26,726 bases of DNA from JBKPNX01 sp046732855. Its GTDB lineage: Bacteria > Pseudomonadota > Alphaproteobacteria > Geminicoccales > Geminicoccaceae. The position numbers were made by a program, and so were the translations under genes. This document shows positions 8,388 to 14,485 of this stretch, in pieces (the first letter of the stretch is position 1; each line of letters opens with the position of its first letter). The DNA is taken from assembly GCA_046732855.1 (NCBI GenBank), contig JBKPNX010000006.1:1-26726 (forward strand). The letters run 5' to 3'. The notes under the pieces were generated by a model that saw only the letters and a list, made by a program, of their open reading frames with translations, had not been told where the DNA came from and did not search any database.

Positions 8388-8977
8388 GGCGCGGGCTGCT
8401 CGCTGGTGCGCGTCTCGTCCTCGTGCACGTGGAGAACCGCGGTCTCGATCTCCTCGACATCGTGCAGTCGCCGCGGCCAGGCCCCCTCGCGGAGGCAGAT
8501 GACGCAGCGCATCACCTCGGCCACGCCCTGGACGAGCAGGAATACTCCGCTCAGCGGGATCAGTGTCTTGAGCGGATAGATCGGGATGCTTGCCGGACTG
8601 TAAACGCTGACCTCACGCTGGCTCCAGGCCTGCGCTGCGTAAATAGTTCCGAAATAGATGAGCGCGAGCACCCCAGGAAAAAAGAACAATATATAGAGCA
8701 CCAGCTCGAGCCCAGCCTGCCGTCGCGGGGAAAGACGGCGGAACAACATGTCGGCGCGGACATGACCATCCACGGAGAGGGTGTATGCGCCGCACATCAT
8801 GAACAATGTGCCATACATGATGTACGAGATGTCGAAAGCCCAGGCGGTCGGTGCATGCAGCGCGTAGCGCACGAATACCTCGTAACTGACGCCAAGAATC
8901 AGGATCATAATGCACCAGCTGAAACAGTGGCCGACCCACAGGCTCAGCTTGTCTGCGAGACGAATGAACCCAACCAT
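8384..8977 (-). CDS. dctQ: TRAP transporter small permease, DctQ type
   Basis: The 197-residue small membrane subunit that pairs with DctM. Four hydrophobic helices are visible (about residues 14-35, 48-70, 88-110 and 128-152), with the common motif RYALHAPTAWAFDISYIMYG between the first two and HVRADMLFRRLSPR after the second. A cytoplasmic tail of about 40 charged residues (EEIETAVLHVHEDETRTSE) is longer than in many DctQ proteins. The ATG at 8977 follows AGGGGAG at a good distance. The gene is 96 nt downstream of the binding-protein gene, with a strong stem-loop in between, and overlaps dctM by 4 nt. Confidence 0.9.
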   Translation of the reverse strand: MVGFIRLADKLSLWVGHCFSWCIMILILGVSYEVFVRYALHAPTAWAFDISYIMYGTLFMMCGAYTLSVDGHVRADMLFRRLSPRRQAGLELVLYILFFFPGVLALIYFGTIYAAQAWSQREVSVYSPASIPIYPLKTLIPLSGVFLLVQGVAEVMRCVICLREGAWPRRLHDVEEIETAVLHVHEDETRTSEQPAP

Positions 8978-9017
8978 GTCCTCCCCTCACCCTGAACCTG
9001 CGGACTTCCGGCAGCAA

Positions 9018-9044
9018 CCGGGGCGGCGCGCAGCCCCGCCCCGG
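9018..9044 (-). terminator. Intercistronic stem-loop between dctP and dctQ
   Basis: A perfect 9-bp GC stem (CCGGGGCGG 9018-9026, CCGCCCCGG 9036-9044) with a 9-nt loop lies between the binding-protein stop and the small-permease start. There is no U-tract, so it is unlikely to be a full terminator. Stem-loops at this place in binding-protein transport operons usually stabilise the upstream message or attenuate the permease genes, which would give excess binding protein. Confidence 0.55.
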
Positions 9045-9073
9045 CGCTTGGTCCAGCTTTGGCCTAGTGAACG

Positions 9074-10249
9074 TCAGATGTTCAGGGCGCCGAAGTAGTG
9101 CTCGTAGGCGAGCTTGGTGTCGACGTTGTTGAACAGGACGTAGAACGCGACCCGCTTGGCCCAATTCTTCTGCGAATCGATTACCCGCGCGAAGAACGCG
9201 TCGGCGGACAGTTGCTCGACCACCTGGTCCCAGGCGTCGAGTTGGGCTGCGAAGATCTCCTGCGGCGTGCGGTGCACCGTGACGCCGTCCTCCGCCTGCA
9301 ACCCTTGGAGGTCGTTGGAATAACGATCGAACGCCTTCCACAACGTGGCCGACGACGCCGCCTCGGCGGCATACTTCAGGATTGCCTGCTGCTCTGCGGC
9401 CAGCCCGTCGTAGACGTCCTTGTTGAAGATGATCTCGAAGAACTCGTTGGGCTGGTGATAGCTGCCGAGCATGTAGTTCTTGGCGACATCCGGCGCGCCG
9501 AGCAGCCGGTCCGAGCTCGGGTTGTTGAATTCGAAGCCATCGATCACCCCGCGTTCCATTGCGGGGACGATTTCGCCGCCCGGGATCTGGGTGACCGCGA
9601 CCCCCATCCGCTGGAACACTTCGGTGGCCAGGCCAACCGTGCGGTATTTCATGCCCTTCATGTCGTCGACGGACTTGATCTCGTTCTTGAACCAGCCGAG
9701 CGGCTGCGGCGGCATCGGCGTCGAGAAGAAGCTGACGATGTTGAAGCCTAGGATATTCTGCATCAGCTCCGTGTGCAGCGCGTCGCCGCCCCCGAAGTAG
9801 ATCCAGGCGATCGCCTGGTGGGCGTCCCAGCCAAGGCAGGGGCCGGTGCCGAACAGCGAGGCCGCCTTGTTCTTGCCATAGACGTAGGCGGGGACGGTAT
9901 GGCCGGCATCCAGCACGCGGGAGTGCACCGCGTCGTATACGCTGAACGGCTTAACGACCGCGCCCGATACCAGATAGTCGATCTTCAGCCGATCGCCGCC
10001 CATCTCGTTGACGCGGGAGACGTAGTCCTCGGCGAACTCGTTCAGAATGTCTTGCTGGGCCCAGGCGCCCTGCATCTTGATCGTCACCGTCTGGGCGCGT
10101 GAGACGTTCGGCGCCGCGAGTACGGCCGTCGCCCCCGCGGCGGTCGCCGCGGCTCCGGTCAGGAACTTGCGCCGACTCGTAGGCGACTGATCAGGTGCCG
10201 ATGTGGTCGTCTCTGTCTGGGGTGCCACCTTGGTCGTCTCCTTGTTCAT
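9074..10249 (-). CDS. dctP: TRAP transporter periplasmic substrate-binding protein, Tat-exported
   Basis: A 391-residue DctP-family binding protein that captures solute in the periplasm for the DctQM permease encoded downstream. The N-terminus has a polar leader of about 24 residues and then the twin-arginine motif SRRKFLTG (residues 25-32), a hydrophobic stretch and a likely cleavage site after SRA at 50-52, so it is probably exported folded. Family marks include the KYRTVGLATEVFQRMG segment, whose Arg is the canonical carboxylate clamp of TRAP binding proteins, and PGGEIVPAMERGVIDGFEF, which resembles the TakP-type keto-acid and lactate binders. In the last motif Phe follows Glu where I recall Trp in TakP, so the ligand may differ. 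The ATG at 10249 follows a strong GGGGAGG. It is the first gene of the operon dctP-dctQ-dctM-amidase-small ORF. Confidence 0.92.
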   Translation of the reverse strand: MNKETTKVAPQTETTTSAPDQSPTSRRKFLTGAAATAAGATAVLAAPNVSRAQTVTIKMQGAWAQQDILNEFAEDYVSRVNEMGGDRLKIDYLVSGAVVKPFSVYDAVHSRVLDAGHTVPAYVYGKNKAASLFGTGPCLGWDAHQAIAWIYFGGGDALHTELMQNILGFNIVSFFSTPMPPQPLGWFKNEIKSVDDMKGMKYRTVGLATEVFQRMGVAVTQIPGGEIVPAMERGVIDGFEFNNPSSDRLLGAPDVAKNYMLGSYHQPNEFFEIIFNKDVYDGLAAEQQAILKYAAEAASSATLWKAFDRYSNDLQGLQAEDGVTVHRTPQEIFAAQLDAWDQVVEQLSADAFFARVIDSQKNWAKRVAFYVLFNNVDTKLAYEHYFGALNI

Positions 10250-10519
10250 CCCGAACCTCCCCTCTCAGCGGTCGGACGCACCTCAGCTGTCAACCGGCGC
10301 GGCGCCCGCTCGATCTCGGATGCAGTACCGTGGTCCAGAATGTGACTACTGTCAAACCGCTGGCGGCGACACATTCCGGTGATCCGGGTGGGCCGCTCCG
10401 GCCGCCCGCGCAGCGCGGGCAATGAAGGATGTTTCATCGTTCCCAGCTGGCGTTATTTCGAGACGGCGCCTATGTAAGCGCCCAGCTGTCTGCCCCAGCT
10501 GTCTGCCAAGGAGACGATG
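10250..10519. promoter_or_regulatory. Divergent control region of the TRAP and ABC operons
   Basis: These 270 bases separate two divergent transport operons and should carry both promoters. On the minus strand there is a TTGACA at the complement of 10350-10355 without a good -10 box. It lies between the arms of an inverted repeat, GAATGTG (10338-10344) and CACATTC (10370-10376). A perfect 7-bp hairpin (GCCCGCG, loop CAG, CGCGGGC) occupies 10404-10420. Just before the ABC ribosome site is a 13-bp tandem repeat. No single promoter can be fixed by eye. Confidence 0.45.
10482..10507 (+). repeat. 13-bp tandem direct repeat before the ABC binding-protein gene
   Basis: CCAGCTGTCTGCC occurs twice back to back (10482-10494 and 10495-10507), immediately before the AAGGAG ribosome site at 10508-10513. 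Each copy contains the palindrome CAGCTG. It could be a paired regulator site or a slippage duplication in the leader. Confidence 0.7.
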
Positions 10520-12208
10520 ATGCGTCGGCGGTTCGTCCTCGCGCTGCTAGCGGCGGTCGTCGGGCTGTCGGCGGTCGGCGCCGCGCTGCTTCCGGGCGAG
10601 GGGCGCGCCGCCAAGGATGAGCTGGTGATCGGCGTCACCCAGTTCCCCTCGACCTTGCATCCCAACATCGATGCGATGGCGGCGAAGAGTTACGTGCTCG
10701 GCATGGCGCAACGGCCGTTCACCGCCTACGACCCCAAGTGGCAGCTGGTCTGCATGCTGTGCACCGAGCTCCCGACCATCGAAAACGGGCTGGCCAAGAT
10801 CGAAAAGCAGCCCGACGGCCGCGACGGGATCGCGCTCACCTACACCATCCGGCCCGACGCGACCTGGGGCGACGGTACCCCGGTGAGCACCGACGACGTG
10901 CTGTTCACGTACCAGGTGGGCAGCCACCCGCAGAGCGGGGTGAGCAACGCCGAGCTGTACCGGCGTATCACCGGCATCGACGCGATCGACGCCAAGACCT
11001 TCGTGATGCACCTCGATCGGGTCGAGTTCGAATACAACGCGATCAACGACTTCAGGCCGCTGCCGGCGCATCTGGACCGGCCGGTGTTCGAGGCCGACCC
11101 GGTCGCCTACCGCAATCGCACCATCTTCGACGCCGAGCCGGCCAATCCGGGCCTGTACTTCGGGCCCTATCGGATCACCGAGGTCGCGAGCGGCGCCTAC
11201 ATCGTGCTCGAGCCGAACCCGACCTGGTGGGGCGAGCCGCCGCAGTTCCGGCGCATCGTGGTCAAGGTGGTCGAGAACACCGCAGCGCTAGAAGCCAATC
11301 TGCTGTCGGGCAGCATCGACATGATCGCGGGCGAGCTCGGCCTGACCATCGACCAGGCGCTGGCGTTCGAAAAGCGGCACGGCGACCAGTTCCGGATCAT
11401 GTACGAGCCGGGCCTGACCTACGAGCACATCGATCTCAACCTCGACAACCCGATCCTCGCCGACGTGCGCGTGCGCAAGGCCCTGATCATGGGGCTCGAC
11501 CGGGAGGCGCTCAGCCAGCAGCTGTTCGAGGGCCGTCAGCCGGTCGCGCACACCAGCGTCAATCCGCTCGACTGGGTGCACAGCGACGAGGTGCCGCGCT
11601 ACCACGAGGATCTCGCCGCCGCCGCGGCGCTGCTGGACGCCGCAGGTTGGGGCGAGATCAAGGGCGGCGTGCGGCACAACGCCGCCGGCGAGCCGCTCAC
11701 CCTGGAGCTGATGTCCACCGCCGGCAACCGCACCCGCGAGCTGGTCGAGCAGGTGCTGCAGAGCCAGTGGCAGCGGCTCGGCATCGATGTGCGCATTCGC
11801 AACGAGCCGGCGCGGGTGTTCTTCGGCGAGACCATCGCCAAGCGCAAGTTCAGCGGCATGGCGATGTTCGCCTGGATCAGCTCGCCCGAAAACGTGCCGC
11901 GCAGCACCCTGCACTCGGAGGAGATCCCGACCGAGGCGAACGGCTGGTCTGGCCAGAACAGCACCGGCTACAGCAACCCCGAGATGGACCGGCTGATCGA
12001 CGCCATCGAGATCGAGCTTGATCGGGAGAAGCGCCGCGCCATGTGGCATCGACTGCAGGAAATCTATGCCGAGGACCTGCCGGCCTTGCCGCTCTACTTC
12101 CGGGCCAACCCGCACGTCTGGCCGCTCTGGCTCGAAGGGGTGACGCCCACCGGGCACATGAACCCGAGCACGCTCTGGGTGGAGCACTGGCGCACCGTGG
12201 CCAGCTGA
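10520..12208 (+). CDS. ABC transporter substrate-binding protein, family 5 (peptide/opine type)
   Basis: A 562-residue periplasmic binding protein of the DppA/OppA family. An Arg-rich N-terminus and a hydrophobic core (LALLAAVVGLSAVGAALL) form a Sec signal peptide ending near GRA/AKDELVIG. Family marks are the opening FPSTLHPN, the LTYTIRPDATWGDGTPVSTDDVLFTY block typical of SBP_bac_5, and the closing region LPALPLYFRANPHVW. Two ATGs are adjacent. AAGGAG at 10508-10513 is only 3 nt from the first (10517) and 6 nt from the second, so 10520 was preferred. Two permease genes follow after 16 nt. The ligand could be a peptide, opine, glutathione, metal complex or sugar oligomer; the family alone does not tell. 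Confidence 0.92.
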   Translation: MRRRFVLALLAAVVGLSAVGAALLPGEGRAAKDELVIGVTQFPSTLHPNIDAMAAKSYVLGMAQRPFTAYDPKWQLVCMLCTELPTIENGLAKIEKQPDGRDGIALTYTIRPDATWGDGTPVSTDDVLFTYQVGSHPQSGVSNAELYRRITGIDAIDAKTFVMHLDRVEFEYNAINDFRPLPAHLDRPVFEADPVAYRNRTIFDAEPANPGLYFGPYRITEVASGAYIVLEPNPTWWGEPPQFRRIVVKVVENTAALEANLLSGSIDMIAGELGLTIDQALAFEKRHGDQFRIMYEPGLTYEHIDLNLDNPILADVRVRKALIMGLDREALSQQLFEGRQPVAHTSVNPLDWVHSDEVPRYHEDLAAAAALLDAAGWGEIKGGVRHNAAGEPLTLELMSTAGNRTRELVEQVLQSQWQRLGIDVRIRNEPARVFFGETIAKRKFSGMAMFAWISSPENVPRSTLHSEEIPTEANGWSGQNSTGYSNPEMDRLIDAIEIELDREKRRAMWHRLQEIYAEDLPALPLYFRANPHVWPLWLEGVTPTGHMNPSTLWVEHWRTVAS

Positions 12209-12224
12209 TCCGGGCGGGCCGGCG

Positions 12225-13181
12225 ATGGTGCGCTACCTCGCGCACCGGCTGAGCGAGGCGGCGATCGTCCTGCTGCTCATGTCGTTCTGCATCTATGGCC
12301 TGCTCGGCCTGATGCCGGGCGACCCGATCGACCTGATGCTGAGTGGCGATCCCAACATCACCTCGCAGGACATCGCCCGCCTCAAGGCGGTCTACGGCCT
12401 TGATCGCCCGCTCCTGGAGCGCTACGGCCGCTGGCTGGCCGATGCGCTGCGCGGCGAGTTCGGCTATTCTCGGTTGCACGCCCGGCCGACGCTCGAGGTC
12501 CTGCTGCCGCCGCTCGGCAACACCTGTCTCTTGATGGGCATCAGCTTGGCGCTGGCGTTCGTGCTCGCCTTGCCGGCCGGCATCGTCGCCGCGCTCAAGC
12601 CGCGCTCCTGGTACGACTACGCGCTCAATCTGTTCGCGTTCGCCGGCATCTCGGTGCCGTCGTTCTGGCTCGCGCTCCTGCTGATCCTCTTGTTCGCGGT
12701 CGAGCTCGGCTGGCTGCCGGCGGGCGGGGTGCAGAGCGTCGGGGTCGACCGGTTCGGCGACCGCGTGGCGCACCTCGTGCTGCCGGTGCTGACGCTCACC
12801 GTGCTCACCGCGGGGGGCCTGCTCCGGTTCGTCCGGGCGGCGATGCTCGAGGCCTTGCGTCAGGACTACATCCGCACCGCGCGGGCCAAGGGGCTGGGCC
12901 GGTTCGGCGTGGTGGTCGGCCATGCCCTGCGCAATGCCATGATCCCGGTGGTGACGGTGCTGGCGCTCAATTTCGGCGCCTTGTTCTCGGGCGCGCTGAT
13001 CGTCGAGAGCATGTTCGCCTATCTCGGCATGGGCAAGCTGATCTACGACTCGATCATGGGCAACGACTTCAACGTCGCCCTGGTCGGCCTGTTGTTCGCC
13101 ACCATGCTCACCCTCGCCAGCAACCTCGGCGCCGACCTGGTGTACGCCTGGCTCGACCCGCGGATCTCCTATGAGAGCTGA
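12225..13181 (+). CDS. ABC transporter permease, DppB type
   Basis: The 318-residue first inner-membrane subunit of a peptide/nickel-type importer. The typical features are all present: one N-terminal helix ending in YGLLGLMPGDP, a periplasmic domain with LDRPLLERYGRWL and GEFGYS, and then five helices. The cytoplasmic EAA loop, RQDYIRTARAKGL, docks to the ATPase. Its C-terminus (YAWLDPRISYES) matches the family's YxxLDPRI ending. It starts 16 nt after the binding-protein stop and overlaps the next permease by 11 nt. No cognate ATPase gene is present in the window. Confidence 0.94.
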   Translation: MVRYLAHRLSEAAIVLLLMSFCIYGLLGLMPGDPIDLMLSGDPNITSQDIARLKAVYGLDRPLLERYGRWLADALRGEFGYSRLHARPTLEVLLPPLGNTCLLMGISLALAFVLALPAGIVAALKPRSWYDYALNLFAFAGISVPSFWLALLLILLFAVELGWLPAGGVQSVGVDRFGDRVAHLVLPVLTLTVLTAGGLLRFVRAAMLEALRQDYIRTARAKGLGRFGVVVGHALRNAMIPVVTVLALNFGALFSGALIVESMFAYLGMGKLIYDSIMGNDFNVALVGLLFATMLTLASNLGADLVYAWLDPRISYES

Positions 13182-14124
13182 GGCGCTCGGACCGCTTGCG
13201 GCCACGGCACGCCAGCCGGCACAGCCGGGAGTCTCGCCGCCTCGCCTGCTGCTTCGCCGGTTCGCGCGCCACCGCCTGGCGATGGGCAGCGGGATCGTTT
13301 TGCTGCTCCTCGCGCTATGCAGCATCGCGGCGCCGCTGATCGCCGCCTGGCTCGGGCATGACCCGAACGCGGTCGACTTGCTCGACCGCTTCGCGCCGCC
13401 CAGCGTTGAGCATCCGCTCGGCACCGATGAACTCGGCCGCGACCTGCTGCTGCGCCTGCTCTATGGAGGGCAGGTGTCGTTGTTCGTGGGTCTGGTCGGC
13501 GCGCTCGCCGCGGCCCTGCTCGGCACGGTAGTCGGTCTGGTCGCGGGCTACGCCGGCGGCCGCGCCGACGCCTTGCTGATGCGCCTGACCGATGCCGTGA
13601 TCGCGCTGCCGCTCCTGCCGCTGCTGATCGTGCTCGCGGCGATCGATCTTGCCAAGCTGGGGGTGCCCGCGACGATCGCGCAGTCGGAGGGGGCGAGCCT
13701 GTACCGCATCCTGTTGATCGTCGCGCTGGTCGGCTGGACCGCGGTCGCCCGCCTGGTGCGCGGCGCCGCCCTGTCGGTACGCGAACGCGACTACGTGCGC
13801 GCCGCCGTGGCGCTCGGCGCGGGGCCGCTGCGCATCATGCGCCGCCACGTGCTGCCCAACGTGGTCTCGCCGCTCATCGTCGCCACGACCCTCTCGGTCG
13901 GCAACGTGATCCTGATGGAATCCGTGCTGAGCTTCCTCGGGCTCGGCATCCAGCCGCCGCTGCCCAGCTGGGGCAACATGCTGACCAACGCCCAGGAGCT
14001 GATTTGGCAGGCGCCTGCGCTGGCGATCTATCCCGGTCTGCTTATCTTTATCACCGTGATCGCGTTCAACTTCCTGGGCGACGGTCTTCAGGATGCGTTG
14101 GATCCGCGCGCCGAGGAGCTTTGA
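13171..14124 (+). CDS. ABC transporter permease, DppC type
   Basis: The 317-residue second permease subunit. An N-terminal cytoplasmic stretch of about 30 residues precedes the first helix, followed by the family motif HPLGTDELGRDLLLRLLYGGQVSL, five further helices and the EAA loop ERDYVRAAVALGAGPLRIMRRHVLPN. The end has the canonical ESVLSFLGLGIQPPLPSWG and LGDGLQDALDPR. The ATG at 13171 lies inside the end of the upstream permease gene (11-nt overlap), indicating coupled translation. In most such operons two ATPase genes come next. Here the stop is followed at once by a lower-GC segment and an unrelated gene. Confidence 0.94.
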   Translation: MRAEALGPLAATARQPAQPGVSPPRLLLRRFARHRLAMGSGIVLLLLALCSIAAPLIAAWLGHDPNAVDLLDRFAPPSVEHPLGTDELGRDLLLRLLYGGQVSLFVGLVGALAAALLGTVVGLVAGYAGGRADALLMRLTDAVIALPLLPLLIVLAAIDLAKLGVPATIAQSEGASLYRILLIVALVGWTAVARLVRGAALSVRERDYVRAAVALGAGPLRIMRRHVLPNVVSPLIVATTLSVGNVILMESVLSFLGLGIQPPLPSWGNMLTNAQELIWQAPALAIYPGLLIFITVIAFNFLGDGLQDALDPRAEEL

Positions 14125-14308
14125 GGGAACCATGAGCGGCGGTTTACGTTGCCCGGTAATGGCGGTGGATAATATCGCCAATGCTTCAATCATCGGTCGT
14201 GCGAAACCAGCGCTAAGACTGGCGTTGCGCCAGTTCTGGCGCGGCGCTTCAGAGCTGGCCAGGCGGTAGAGCCAGTGCATACTCATGCCAATCGCCTTGC
14301 CTGACCGG
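14125..14308. other. Lower-GC intergenic patch, possible relic of foreign DNA
   Basis: Hand counts give about 56 % GC over 14161-14340, against roughly 70 % around it. The change begins at the dppC-type stop. A short plus-strand ORF (14132-14269, 45 codons, start MSGGLRCPVMAVDN) has a Shine-Dalgarno-like GAGGGAA. The minus strand reads MSMHWLYRLASSEAPRQN... from 14288 behind an AGGCAAGG box, with a more balanced amino-acid mix than most shadow frames. I recognise neither product. Overlapping palindromes lie at 14218-14241. This may be a decayed insertion or a recombination scar. Confidence 0.45.
14218..14241 (+). repeat. Three-arm overlapping palindrome after the ABC operon
   Basis: ACTGGCG (14218-14224), CGCCAGT (14228-14234) and CTGGCG (14236-14241) form two mutually exclusive hairpins, with the middle arm able to pair with either side. 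The position, about 95 nt after the permease stop, allows a terminator or processing role, but no U-tract follows. Confidence 0.4.
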
Positions 14309-14325
14309 GTAATAAAAGATATTAC
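14297..14325 (+). promoter_or_regulatory. Promoter with embedded operator-like inverted repeat, for the tyrosine kinase gene
   Basis: TTGCCT (14297-14302) and TATTAC (14320-14325) are spaced by exactly 17 nt, each matching four of six sigma-70 consensus bases. The spacer and -10 box carry a perfect inverted repeat, GTAATA-AAAGA-TATTAC (14309-14325). A repressor bound there would block the promoter. Transcription would start about 150 nt before the kinase ATG. The site is strikingly AT-rich for this genome. Confidence 0.5.
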
Positions 14326-14346
14326 AGTATCCGAGCACCGCATGCG

Positions 14347-14407
14347 ACCACAGCGCAGACCTGCACATTCTGTGGTGACCCCGCCGGTGTGGAGTTGCGA
14401 CCGGCGG
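14347..14407 (+). promoter_or_regulatory. Structured 5' leader with two stem-loops, upstream of the tyrosine kinase gene
   Basis: Two consecutive stems lie in the predicted leader: ACCACAG/CTGTGGT (14347-14353 with 14370-14376, 16-nt loop) and CCGCCGGT/ACCGGCGG (14381-14388 with 14400-14407, 11-nt loop). They are 4 nt apart and end about 80 nt before the start codon. I do not recognise a known riboswitch class in the loops. Confidence 0.4.
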
Positions 14408-14485
14408 CGGACAAAGGCGTCAAGGCGTCGTTCGATCGGCGGCGCAGCGGGTGGCGCGTCACAACTCCGTTGAAGGTTGAGTGCG

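Noticed and set aside
11877..13424. A 515-codon minus-strand frame over the ABC genes
   Set aside because: Arg/Gln/His-rich shadow without domain features; the plus-strand permeases have all family motifs.
14347..14407. Known riboswitch (for example cyclic-di-GMP) before the tyrosine kinase gene
   Set aside because: The stems are real, but I could not find the conserved loops of any riboswitch class that I know, so only a structured leader is reported.
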